Assembly: GCF_900169065.1 (NCBI RefSeq) | Contig: NZ_FXZB01000017.1 | Location: 52,537 to 116,536 of the forward strand | Reading direction: 5' to 3' | DNA: 64,000 nt | From: Brevibacterium aurantiacum | GTDB taxonomy: Bacteria > Actinomycetota > Actinomycetes > Actinomycetales > Brevibacteriaceae | Part shown: positions 25,584-33,501 of the stretch, in pieces | Layout of the letters: every line of letters starts with the position of its first letter | Position numbering within the stretch: the stretch's first letter is position 1 | Notes under the pieces: model-generated | What the model saw: the letters and a program-made list of their open reading frames with translations, nothing else | The model's database searches: none | Told to the model about the DNA's origin: nothing | Translations under genes and position numbers: made by a program

Positions 25584-26867
25584 TCACTTCCGCCTCGGCA
25601 TGCCACCGCGAGGGTCTGTTGTGACTCCGTGGGTGCCTGTCGGGACCAGCTCGTCGTCGACCGTGCCCGGGGATGCGGCGAGGAACCCGGTGATGCCCAT
25701 AAGCGTGGAGACACCGACCATGAACCACAGCGGCACCGTCCATCCGGCGCTGAGTCCCAGCAGACCGCCGACGGCCAGGGGGCCGATCGCGGCCAGCACG
25801 TAGCCCGAGGACTGCACGAATGCCGAGGTCCGCGCCGTGATCGCCACGTCGTGGGTGCGGCCGGTGATGAGGGCGAGTGCGGCGGGGAAGGCGAATCCGC
25901 CGTAGCCCAGGAGGATCGCCCACAGGATGGGCATGGTGGTCGGAATGAGGAGCAGCCCGAGGTAGCCGCACACGGCGCTGAGTGCGAAGCTGACGAGGAA
26001 GAAGCGCGGGAGGATGCTGCGCATGATGATCTGCGGGGCGAGGAATCCACCGGGGATCCCGCCGAGGGTGACGACCGTGAGCATGAGTCCGGCCAGCACC
26101 GGGTCGAGGCCCGCATCACGGTAGATCTGCGGCAGCCACCCGAATTGGACGTAGGCGTTGACCGACTGGAGACCGAAGAACATCGCCATGTACCTGGCCT
26201 TGGAAGAGGTGAAGATGTGCCGCCGAGGTGGGGCCGCCTCAGGTGCGTCTCCACCGGGTCGATCGAGGCTGGGCACAGATCGAGCGGCCCGGAGGATGAT
26301 CCAGGTGACCAGTGCGCAGGCCGGTACGAGGGCCCAGATGCCGAGTCCCACCCGCCAGTTGTCGAAGTGGCCCGTGATGGGGGCGGTGAGGAAGGCGGGG
26401 AACATTGCACCCAGCCCCAGGGAGACGGTGAATGCGGTGGCGCCGAGGTTGGTTCGGTCGGGAAAGCGCGTCTTCACATAGACGGGCAGGATGACGTTTC
26501 CGATGGACATTCCGGCCAGTGCGACCACGGTCAGCCCGGCAAAGCTGAGCCAGCCGTCGACGAGAGCCCGGGCTCCCACGCCCACTGTGATGAGCACGCA
26601 CGTCATCACCAGTGATCCGAACAGTCCGACCTTCTTGAGCACGGGCACGGCGATGAATCCGCAGATCGCGAAGATCAGCCCGGGAAGGGCAGTGAGCAGC
26701 CCCGTCTGCCATTCAGCCAGAGCGAAGGCACCTTGGACCTCGGAGAGGACGGGGCCCAACGACGAGGCGGCCGGACGCAGGGAGCAGGCGATGAGAATGA
26801 GGGCCGCGAGCGCCAGTACATCGAGGCCCCGCCCCGTACGATGACTGTGTTCCGGCTGAGAGGTCAT
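25584..26867 (-). CDS. MFS transporter, CynX/NimT type
   Basis: 427 residues with twelve predicted hydrophobic helices. The family pattern CSLRPAASSLGPVL near the N-terminus and TGLLTALPGLIFAICGF match CynX/NimT transporters (cyanate, 2-nitroimidazole or nucleobase-like compounds). It is divergent from an amidohydrolase of the cytosine-deaminase group, which suggests the transported compound is a cyclic amide or nucleobase analogue that the hydrolase then opens; this is inference. The start MTSQPEHSHRTG at 26867 lies 162 bp from the divergent start. It is followed after 47 bp by hpt. Confidence 0.85.
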   Translation of the reverse strand: MTSQPEHSHRTGRGLDVLALAALILIACSLRPAASSLGPVLSEVQGAFALAEWQTGLLTALPGLIFAICGFIAVPVLKKVGLFGSLVMTCVLITVGVGARALVDGWLSFAGLTVVALAGMSIGNVILPVYVKTRFPDRTNLGATAFTVSLGLGAMFPAFLTAPITGHFDNWRVGLGIWALVPACALVTWIILRAARSVPSLDRPGGDAPEAAPPRRHIFTSSKARYMAMFFGLQSVNAYVQFGWLPQIYRDAGLDPVLAGLMLTVVTLGGIPGGFLAPQIIMRSILPRFFLVSFALSAVCGYLGLLLIPTTMPILWAILLGYGGFAFPAALALITGRTHDVAITARTSAFVQSSGYVLAAIGPLAVGGLLGLSAGWTVPLWFMVGVSTLMGITGFLAASPGTVDDELVPTGTHGVTTDPRGGMPRRK

Positions 26868-26965
26868 TGCCTCATCCTTTCAGACGCTCGGGGAACTCGG
26901 TCTTCGGGTCCGCTGCCGTACTCGGTGGATCGTCGCCCAAGCAGGGTCGGACCAAACAAGAATAC

Positions 26966-26973
26966 GGTATACC
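26966..26973. promoter_or_regulatory. GGTATACC palindrome in the divergent transporter/amidohydrolase promoter
   Basis: A perfect 8-bp palindrome, GGTATACC, lies 57 bp before the amidohydrolase start and 99 bp before the transporter start. Such TGGTATACCA-like sites are often bound by GntR-family repressors. No GntR gene is seen adjacent, so the regulator would be elsewhere. It might instead be part of a -10 element. Confidence 0.35.
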
Positions 26974-27029
26974 ATTTGAAGAGCAAGGTTCCCGCCGACT
27001 CCGAGGGTTCCCACCGATATGGAAGGACG

Positions 27030-28265
27030 ATGATGACCATTCTGAGAAATGTGCGGCTCTTCCCCCGCACCGCCGATGCCGAAGCCGTCGATGTCGAGAT
27101 CAAGGACGGGCGCTTCTCCTCGTTCACCCCGCACAGCTCAGGGACCACCTCGGCGGGAGAGATCGACGGTGCCGGCCGGGCGCTGCTGCCCAGCCTCGGC
27201 GACGTCCATGCCCATCTCGATTCGAACCGCATGGGTCAGACCTTCCGCCCCCACACGGCGGACGGCACTCTGCACGGCTACATCATGAACGACCGGGAGA
27301 ACTGGCGCAGCGGCGAGCGCAGCGTCCGCGACCAGGCCGCCTACGTGATCGCGAAGATCGTCGCCTCCGGAGGCACACGCATCCGTTCGCACACTCAGAT
27401 CGATGCCGACTGCGGGCTCGAGCGCTTCATCGGCGTCCGCGACGCGCTGGCCGATCATGCCACGGTCCTGGACTCGCAGATCGTGGCGTTCCCGCAGGCA
27501 GGCATCGTGCGGGAGAAGGGCGTGAGGGATCTTCTCGACGCGGCCTTGAGCGAAGGTGCCGATCTGGTCGGCGGACTCGACCCACTCCAGTACGATCGCG
27601 ATCCGGTGGCACATCTCGACGTGGTCTTCGGACTTGCCGAGAAGCACGGCAAGGGCATCGACATCCATCTGCATGAGCGCGGCAGTGCGGGCATCTTCAC
27701 CTTTGAGGAGATCGCCAACCGCACGAAGGCCCTCGGCTTGGCCGGGCAGGTGACCATCTCCCATGCCTTCGCCCTGAGTTCGAATCCCGAGCCGGAGGTC
27801 GAACGGATCATCGAGCTGGTCGCCGAGGCAGGCATCTCTCTGACGACAGTGGCACCGCAGGGCGGCGTGCTTCCGCAACACAGCCTGCGGGAGCAGCGGG
27901 TAGCGCTCGGCCTCGGCGAGGACGGACAGCGCGACTACTGGAGCCCCTACGGCGACGGCGACCTGCTGCGCCGGACCTGGCAGCTGGCATTCACCAATGG
28001 ACACCGCCGGGATGAGGACATCGAGGCCTGCCTCGACATCGCCTCACGCGGTGGAGCTCAGGTGATGGCCGGTGCCCGACCGGATGCAACGGCACTGGTC
28101 GATGATGCCCGCTTTGGTCTGGGCATCGGTGCGCCGGCGGACTTCATGTTGGTTCCCGCCGACACGGTCACCTCGGCGATCATGGACTGCCCTGCCGATC
28201 GTGACGTCTTCAAGGACGGTCGCCTCGTGGCCACCGACGGTCGACTGGTTGGCGCCGAAGCCTGA
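27030..28265 (+). CDS. Amidohydrolase family protein (cytosine deaminase-like)
   Basis: 411 residues from ATG at 27030 (MMTILRNVRLFPRTAD), with GGAAGGA two bases upstream of the ATG. Metal ligands of the amidohydrolase TIM barrel are visible: HAHLD (residues about 61-65), HLHERGSAG (about 212-220), SHAFALSS and the later Asp region. The HAHLDSNRMGQTF pattern is that of cytosine deaminase-like hydrolases. The likely reaction is deamination or ring opening of a cyclic amide or pyrimidine analogue. The divergent CynX-type transporter is the likely uptake partner. The exact substrate is unknown. Confidence 0.82.
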   Translation: MMTILRNVRLFPRTADAEAVDVEIKDGRFSSFTPHSSGTTSAGEIDGAGRALLPSLGDVHAHLDSNRMGQTFRPHTADGTLHGYIMNDRENWRSGERSVRDQAAYVIAKIVASGGTRIRSHTQIDADCGLERFIGVRDALADHATVLDSQIVAFPQAGIVREKGVRDLLDAALSEGADLVGGLDPLQYDRDPVAHLDVVFGLAEKHGKGIDIHLHERGSAGIFTFEEIANRTKALGLAGQVTISHAFALSSNPEPEVERIIELVAEAGISLTTVAPQGGVLPQHSLREQRVALGLGEDGQRDYWSPYGDGDLLRRTWQLAFTNGHRRDEDIEACLDIASRGGAQVMAGARPDATALVDDARFGLGIGAPADFMLVPADTVTSAIMDCPADRDVFKDGRLVATDGRLVGAEA

Positions 28266-28308
28266 GGCAGCCGGTCTGTGGCTGGATTCAGGCGGTCTGG
28301 AGCTGGGG

Positions 28309-29340
28309 TCAGTCGGCCTTCGCTTCGCGTCGAAAGCGCAGGACCTGGCCGGTGATGATGACCTCGGTGTCACCGGGCAGCGACAGTCGGGTGTGTGCGC
28401 GACCCTGTGATCCGGGATCGCGGATCAGGGCGAGCAGTTCGCTGATGCGGGCGGCACCGAAGCTCTGGGCGGGTACATCGAGGGAGATCAGCCACTCGCG
28501 GAGGACGCGGGAGGCCAGCGCATCCTCGAGGTCCGCCACCTCGCTCAACGGCACCTCGGTGCGTCCGCGCACTGCGGCGGCTGAGGGCTCGGCGAGTTCG
28601 TCGAGGCAGTCGGCATCGGCGCGGCACAGCTCGGCGGTGCGCGCCAGGTTCGCGGTGATCGGCTGGCCCAGATCGGCCTCCAGGGACTCCAGCAGACTGC
28701 GGGCGCGCACCCGGGCGAAGGAGTCATCGACATTCATCGGATCGTGCCAGACCTCGATGTTCTGAGCCCGACACGAGGCGAGGGTGCTCGCTCGGTCGAC
28801 ATCGAGGAGGGGGCGGACCACCCGCCCGGTGCGCAGAGCCATTCCGGCCAGCGACCTCGTGCCCGAACCGCGCATGAGACCCAGCAGCACCGTCTCCGCC
28901 TGGTCGCTTCGGGTATGCGCGGTCAGCACCCAATCTGCGCCATCTGCCGACCGTGCGGCCTCAAGAGCGTCGTAGCGGGCCTCCCGGGCGGCAGCCTCGA
29001 GACCGTCGACGCCGGCCTCAACGTTCACGCTGGAGACCTCGGCGGGCACACCCCAGGATTCGGCGATCGAGATCACCCGTCGGGCCACCTCGGCGGATGT
29101 GGGCTGGAGCCCGTGATCAACGGTCACGGCACGCGCGCGCAGCTCCCCGCGGCGGTGGAGGAAGGCGCAGGCGTGCAGCAGCGCCATCGAGTCAGCTCCC
29201 CCGGAGACAGCGACGATGACGCTTGGCTGCTGTGGGGAGTCACCTACTTGGGCCAGGGCCTCACGGACGCAGTTGCGGATTGTGCCGCTGGCCGGATCGA
29301 GGCTCGGCCGCCGAGGTGGTCGCCCCTCAGCCGTGGACAC
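28309..29340 (-). CDS. tilS: tRNA(Ile)-lysidine synthase
   Basis: 343 residues from GTG at 29340. The PP-loop ATPase motif SGGADS is at 46-51, followed by VDHGLQPTSAEVA and LTAHTRSDQAETVLLGLMRGSG, as in all TilS proteins. The C-terminal substrate domain is short, typical for actinobacteria. The enzyme converts the wobble cytidine of tRNA-Ile(CAU) to lysidine and is normally essential. The start overlaps the end of the upstream metalloprotease gene by 14 bp in another frame. Longer frames have no similarity and are not used. Confidence 0.93.
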   Translation of the reverse strand: MSTAEGRPPRRPSLDPASGTIRNCVREALAQVGDSPQQPSVIVAVSGGADSMALLHACAFLHRRGELRARAVTVDHGLQPTSAEVARRVISIAESWGVPAEVSSVNVEAGVDGLEAAAREARYDALEAARSADGADWVLTAHTRSDQAETVLLGLMRGSGTRSLAGMALRTGRVVRPLLDVDRASTLASCRAQNIEVWHDPMNVDDSFARVRARSLLESLEADLGQPITANLARTAELCRADADCLDELAEPSAAAVRGRTEVPLSEVADLEDALASRVLREWLISLDVPAQSFGAARISELLALIRDPGSQGRAHTRLSLPGDTEVIITGQVLRFRREAKAD

Positions 29341-30343
29341 GGTCCAGCCACAGGCTCGGGGTGTGGATCTCCTCGCTCTTCGGCAGGTTCTCCGGGCTGT
29401 CGTAGATGACGGAGAAGCCGGTCTGTCCGACTTCTTTGCGGATGGCGCGGACGAAGGCGGCACCGTCACGGTACTGGGCGAGTTTGAGGTTCATGCCCAA
29501 CAGGTTCGACAGGAATCCGCCCTGCCCGGCGTCCCTGCGGGCCTCGAATTTGCGGCGCAGCTTTCGCACGCTGGGGATCACTTCGATGCCGACCTCATCC
29601 ATGACGACGTCGGCGTGGCCTTCGAGGAGGCTGAGGATCGCCGAGGCCTCGTCGAGGGCGCTGCGCATCCCCTCGTCCTGGATCAGGTCGACCATGCTCG
29701 CATCGCCTTTGACGATCTTGCCCACGGTGGAGAACACGTCGGCTAGTCCCCGGATGCCCGGGGCCTTGAGCGGGGTCGCGACGACCTGGGAGAGCAGGGA
29801 GCGCATGTGCTCGTGCAGCCAGGGTGCGGTCGCGAACTGCACCTGGTGCGTGGCCTCGTGCAAGGCCACCCACATGCGGAAGTCGCGTGGGTTCACGTTC
29901 ATGGCCTCTTCGGCAATGAGGACCGCAGGAGCCACGAACATCAGCCTGCCAGTGGACACAGCGAACGGATCGAACTGGCCCAGCACCCGTGTGGACAGGA
30001 GCGAGAGCACCCCCGCCAACTCCACGGCGGCGGCCTTCGCCGCTCCCGGGCCGACGGGTGCGGGCAGGGAGTCGACGTCGACCATTCCGTTGAGCGACTG
30101 GGCGTTGGCCTTGATCCAGCCGATCTGGTCCAGGACGAGCACGGAGCCGGCGCCCAGGCGTGTGCGCACGTCATCGGCATGGGCCGGGTCGAGGAGGAAG
30201 GAGTCGACGACGAGTTCCTGGGCTGTGAGCGCATTGTCTTTGAGCCCGGCGACCAGCTCATCGAGCTCATCGGTGTCGGGCACACGTGCTGCGGGGACGA
30301 GTTCGCGGGCTGTGCGGGCGGCGAACTTCTCATCGACGATCAT
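29327..30343 (-). CDS. Zinc-dependent metalloprotease, DUF2342 family
   Basis: 338 residues from ATG at 30343 (MIVDEKFAARTARELV). The zinc motif HEATH is at 162-166 in WVALHEATHQVQF, and EGHADVVMDEVG supplies the probable third ligand. The family is actinobacterial and located between dac and tilS, as in M. tuberculosis Rv3626c. The protein lacks a signal peptide and is probably cytoplasmic; the substrate is unknown. The start overlaps the stop of dac by 4 bp (ATGA), showing a dac-protease-tilS operon. Confidence 0.9.
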   Translation of the reverse strand: MIVDEKFAARTARELVPAARVPDTDELDELVAGLKDNALTAQELVVDSFLLDPAHADDVRTRLGAGSVLVLDQIGWIKANAQSLNGMVDVDSLPAPVGPGAAKAAAVELAGVLSLLSTRVLGQFDPFAVSTGRLMFVAPAVLIAEEAMNVNPRDFRMWVALHEATHQVQFATAPWLHEHMRSLLSQVVATPLKAPGIRGLADVFSTVGKIVKGDASMVDLIQDEGMRSALDEASAILSLLEGHADVVMDEVGIEVIPSVRKLRRKFEARRDAGQGGFLSNLLGMNLKLAQYRDGAAFVRAIRKEVGQTGFSVIYDSPENLPKSEEIHTPSLWLDRVHG

Positions 30344-31797
30344 CGGCAGCCGCAAATCGCGAGTGCTGCGACGATGTCGTCCACGGTCTTCCTGGCTTCC
30401 AATATTTTGTCCTTGTCCACGTCGTCGATCTGCAGGGTGAAGACGAGATAGCGTCCATCGGCATCAAGCACCCCTCCTGCCAGTGAGGTCACGGTCGACA
30501 GTGTTCCCGTCTTCGCGTGCACGGCTCCGGCTGCGTTCCTGTCCTTGGTGAATCTGTCTGTGAGCGTACCGGTCAGCCCGCCCACGGGCATCGCGGCGAT
30601 GAGGTCTGAGAGCGAATCATCGGCGACGACCGAGGCCTGCAGGATGGTCGTCAGATCATGCGGACTGATCTGGTTGTCATAGGACAGACCCGAGGTGTCT
30701 TCGAGGTGCGTCTGGCCCAGGTCCACAGTGTCCGACAGGGCGTCGAGCACAGCCTGCGGGCCGGCTTCGAGGCTGCCCGGTTCGCCCTGAGCGATGGCGA
30801 CCTCGTTGCCGAGGACCTCGGCGACGACGTTGTCACTGTGCACGAGGGCGTATTCGACGATCTCGGAGATCGTGGCCGACTCCACCTCTGCCAGCTCGGT
30901 GGGCTTCGCCTCATCGCCGGTGGCGTCGGTGGCATCGGCAGGCTGCGGATCCTTGGAGACCGTGATTCCGGCCGCCTTGAGTTCCTTGGTGAACACGGCG
31001 AAGGCGTCCTTGGCCGGATGCTCGCTGCGCCCGCGCCACTCTTTGTCCTTGCTGCCGACGTAGCCGGTGTCGATCATCAGCGGCTGGATGGGGGTGATCA
31101 CGCCCTTGGCGATGTCGACGCGCTCCCAGCCGGGACTGAAGTCCTTGCCCGAGTACCGGGACGTATCCAGGTCAAGGGCCACCTCGGCGACGTTGTGGCT
31201 CTTCAGCGACTCCGCTGTCTGCTGGGCCAGCGTCGCCAGTCCTGCGTGTCCGTTCACTGCCCCTGGCTGGGACTCCCCCGCGCCCAGCAGCGAGTCACCA
31301 CCGCCTTGCAGCGTCACCGTCGACGTCGCCGGGTCGAACTGTGTGGTCGTGGACAGTCGCTTCTCGCCGCCGATCGTCAGCAGTGCTGCGGAGCCGGTGA
31401 GGACTTTCGTCACCGAGGCAGGGGTGCGCGGTTTGTTCTCGTTCTTCGCGTAGAGAATGTCATCGCTGAGACCGTCGCGGATCTCGATGCCGAAGCCCTT
31501 GACCTTGGCGTCGGAGAGGACCTTGTCCACCTCGTCTGGGATCGCCGTGGGCACCGGTGCAGAATCATCGAGCGCCGAGGCGGGTGCGGGCACGTCCTTG
31601 CCCTGAGCGTGGGGTGAAAGGACGTCCTGGACCTCGATCGCAGGCTCGGTGGTGAGTATTCCCGGGAGTTCGGGGAAGACGTCGTAGGCGTCGAGTGCCG
31701 CGACTCCGGCCAGCAGTACAGCAAGGCTGCCTGCCGTGATTCCGGCGACGGCCTTCTTCGACCGCTTCGACTTCTTCCGCTCCGGGGTCGGGTTCAA
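30340..31797 (-). CDS. dac: D-alanyl-D-alanine carboxypeptidase/endopeptidase (PBP4 type)
   Basis: 485 residues. A Lys-rich N-terminus and a hydrophobic segment (about 16-37) form a membrane anchor or signal. Active-site motifs of class C low-molecular-weight PBPs are present: S128-V-T-K131, the SDN motif in VHSDNVVAEVLG, and KTG in HAKTGTLSTV. It trims peptidoglycan stem peptides. The start is TTG at 31797; no ATG or GTG precedes it in frame after the last stop, and GAGAG sits at useful spacing. It is the first gene of the dac-DUF2342-tilS run and is divergent from ppa. Confidence 0.92.
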   Translation of the reverse strand: MNPTPERKKSKRSKKAVAGITAGSLAVLLAGVAALDAYDVFPELPGILTTEPAIEVQDVLSPHAQGKDVPAPASALDDSAPVPTAIPDEVDKVLSDAKVKGFGIEIRDGLSDDILYAKNENKPRTPASVTKVLTGSAALLTIGGEKRLSTTTQFDPATSTVTLQGGGDSLLGAGESQPGAVNGHAGLATLAQQTAESLKSHNVAEVALDLDTSRYSGKDFSPGWERVDIAKGVITPIQPLMIDTGYVGSKDKEWRGRSEHPAKDAFAVFTKELKAAGITVSKDPQPADATDATGDEAKPTELAEVESATISEIVEYALVHSDNVVAEVLGNEVAIAQGEPGSLEAGPQAVLDALSDTVDLGQTHLEDTSGLSYDNQISPHDLTTILQASVVADDSLSDLIAAMPVGGLTGTLTDRFTKDRNAAGAVHAKTGTLSTVTSLAGGVLDADGRYLVFTLQIDDVDKDKILEARKTVDDIVAALAICGCR

Positions 31798-31909
31798 GCG
31801 CGGGCTCTCATTCTCATTGCTGCCGTCCTCGCCGTAGCCGTTGTGGTTGTCGTTCGTGGGGACTTGTAAGCTCTATTCTAGTGATGCAACCCTAGCTTGA
31901 AGGAGCACT

Positions 31910-32395
31910 ATGGAACTCTTGGCCACAATCGAGATCCCGCGCGGATCGCGCAACAAGTACGAGGTCGACCACGAGACCGGTCGGGTCAAGCTCGACCGCT
32001 ACCTCTACACCTCGATGCAGTACCCCGCTGACTACGGCTTCTTCGAAGACACCCTGGGCAACGACGGTGACCCGCTCGACGTGCTCGTCCTGCTGCCCGA
32101 ACCGCTGTTCCCCGGCGTCCTCATCGATGTGCGCCCCATCGGCATGTTCAAGATGGAAGACGAAGCAGGCGGCGACGACAAGGTCCTCGGCGTCACCGCT
32201 GGCGACCCCCGGTGGGAGAGCTACCAGGACATCGGCGACGTCGACCAGTTCACCCTGGATTCGATCGAGCACTTCTTCACCCGCTACAAGGACCTTGAGC
32301 CCGGCAAGTTCGTCAAGGGCTCCAGCTGGGTCGGCCGCGCCGAGGCCGAGGCTGAGGTCGAGGCCTCGATCAAGCGCTTCAAAGAGTCTCACTGA
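31910..32395 (+). CDS. ppa: Inorganic pyrophosphatase
   Basis: 161 residues, family I soluble enzyme. The active-site motif [10 protein letters not shown] (Asp triad) is at about 55-64, with [13 protein letters not shown] upstream and [13 protein letters not shown] downstream. It hydrolyses pyrophosphate and drives biosynthetic reactions. The ATG follows GAAGGAGCACT, an excellent ribosome binding site. It is divergent from dac as in mycobacteria. A strong hairpin lies 47 bp after the stop. Confidence 0.97.
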   Translation: MELLATIEIPRGSRNKYEVDHETGRVKLDRYLYTSMQYPADYGFFEDTLGNDGDPLDVLVLLPEPLFPGVLIDVRPIGMFKMEDEAGGDDKVLGVTAGDPRWESYQDIGDVDQFTLDSIEHFFTRYKDLEPGKFVKGSSWVGRAEAEAEVEASIKRFKESH

Positions 32396-32442
32396 GTTCA
32401 CCCTCGCCGAGGTGGTGTGAAGCATCCCCTCGTCCCGAGTTC

Positions 32443-32478
32443 AGAGACCGTCCGGACGTCATCGTCCGGGCGGTCTCT
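32443..32478 (+). terminator. Hairpin terminator after ppa
   Basis: AGAGACCGTCCGGACG (32443-32458) pairs with CGTCCGGGCGGTCTCT (32463-32478) over 16 positions with one G-U pair and a 4-nt loop. No T-run follows. Confidence 0.75.
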
Positions 32479-32523
32479 GCATTCACCAGACCCGCGGCTG
32501 TCGCACCTGGAGTGACGCACTAC

Positions 32524-32537
32524 TTAGGTGATCCTAA
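32524..32537. promoter_or_regulatory. TTAGG-N4-CCTAA palindrome upstream of VOC gene
   Basis: TTAGG and CCTAA flank TGAT, a perfect inverted repeat 37 bp before the VOC-family start codon. The half sites are those of DtxR/IdeR boxes, but the spacing is shorter than the 19-bp consensus. It could be an operator or overlap the -35 region. Confidence 0.4.
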
Positions 32538-32573
32538 TGAGAAGTGTGAGCCAGGTTATGCGATTGTCGAGAC

Positions 32574-33218
32574 ATGAAACTCGATCATGTGTCCTTCGCC
32601 AGCGAACCAGACGGGTACAAAGCGACTGCCGAGAGAATCTCGGAGAAGCTCGGTGTGGTTCCCTACGACGGTGGCGTGCATCCTCGATTCGGTACCAGAA
32701 ATCTGATCTTCCCCCTCGCGAACGGTCATTACCTCGAAGTCGTCGAAGCCTTGGAGCACCCGGCCGCGCTGTCAACACCCTTCGGCCAGGCAGTCCGAGC
32801 TCGTTCCGAGCTCGGCGGCGGCTGGATGGGCTGGTGCGTCTCGGTCGATGACCTCGCCGGAGTGGAGACCCGTCTCGAACGCAAGGCCGTCGACGGAAAC
32901 CGCACCCCAGAATCAGGTCTGGAACTCAAGTGGCTGCAGATCGGAATCAAGGGGCTCATCGCCGACCCCCAGCTTCCGTTCTTCATCAAGTGGGCTGCCG
33001 ACTCGTCCCAGCACCCTTCGTCCTACAAGACCAATGGCGACGTCGCCATCGATACCCTGCAGATCGCCGGGGATCGTGACCGACTGCGCGATTGGCTGGG
33101 GACACAGGATCCCAAGCCGATCCCGGAGATCCACATCGACTGGTCGGCGCCGCACGGGACTCCCGGCATCATGTCCATCAGTTTCGAGACCGCCAAGAAC
33201 GGTCCCGTCATCATCTGA
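32574..33218 (+). CDS. VOC superfamily protein, glyoxalase-like domain
   Basis: 214 residues. The N-terminus MKLDHVSFASEPDGY matches Glyoxalase_3-type proteins (PF13468 group), with a His in the first strand as metal ligand. The second half continues with PFFIKWAADSSQHPS and IHIDWSAPHGTPGIMSISFET. The two VOC-like halves make a monomeric barrel. The enzyme activity is unknown. The gene stands alone between the ppa terminator and a very long hairpin, with a candidate palindromic operator upstream. Confidence 0.8.
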   Translation: MKLDHVSFASEPDGYKATAERISEKLGVVPYDGGVHPRFGTRNLIFPLANGHYLEVVEALEHPAALSTPFGQAVRARSELGGGWMGWCVSVDDLAGVETRLERKAVDGNRTPESGLELKWLQIGIKGLIADPQLPFFIKWAADSSQHPSSYKTNGDVAIDTLQIAGDRDRLRDWLGTQDPKPIPEIHIDWSAPHGTPGIMSISFETAKNGPVII

Positions 33219-33366
33219 GATGCTGTAGGCCTGACCGTTCGGCACTGTTCGGCATTCGCCGGGCAGCATTCGCGGGACGGAGCCGAACAGCCGCGTCATG
33301 ACTGACGCCGCACAACGTCGAGGGCAGCGCACCGAATCGGTGTGCTGCCCTCAACGTTTCTGCTTC

Positions 33367-33426
33367 GCGGCTCCCGAGACAGAGGAGCGGCTCCTAGGGA
33401 AGACGAGCGGCTCTCGAGACAGACGA
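33367..33426. repeat. Three tandem 20-bp repeats
   Basis: Units start at 33367, 33387 and 33407, each beginning GCGGCTC. The first and third are nearly alike (GCGGCTCCCGAGACAGAGGA and GCGGCTCTCGAGACAGACGA); the second is more divergent (GCGGCTCCTAGGGAAGACGA). The array abuts a 22-bp perfect hairpin. It is intergenic between convergent genes. Confidence 0.75.
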
Positions 33427-33427
33427 A

Positions 33428-33481
33428 GAGTGGTCGTTTTGTGCTGAAATCCGAGCTGCTTTCAGCACAAAACGACCACTC
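33428..33481. terminator. Very long perfect hairpin, bidirectional terminator
   Basis: Arms 33428-33449 and 33460-33481 are perfectly complementary over 22 bp with a 10-nt loop. Each arm contains TTTT/AAAA, so both strands have partial T-runs inside the stem. It separates the convergent VOC and phoX genes, 20 bp beyond the phoX stop codon. Confidence 0.85.
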
Positions 33482-33501
33482 AAGCGCCTGGCTTCGTCGG
33501 C

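Noticed and set aside
33367..33426. CRISPR array
   Set aside because: The repeats are directly tandem at 20-bp period with no spacers, and no cas genes are nearby.
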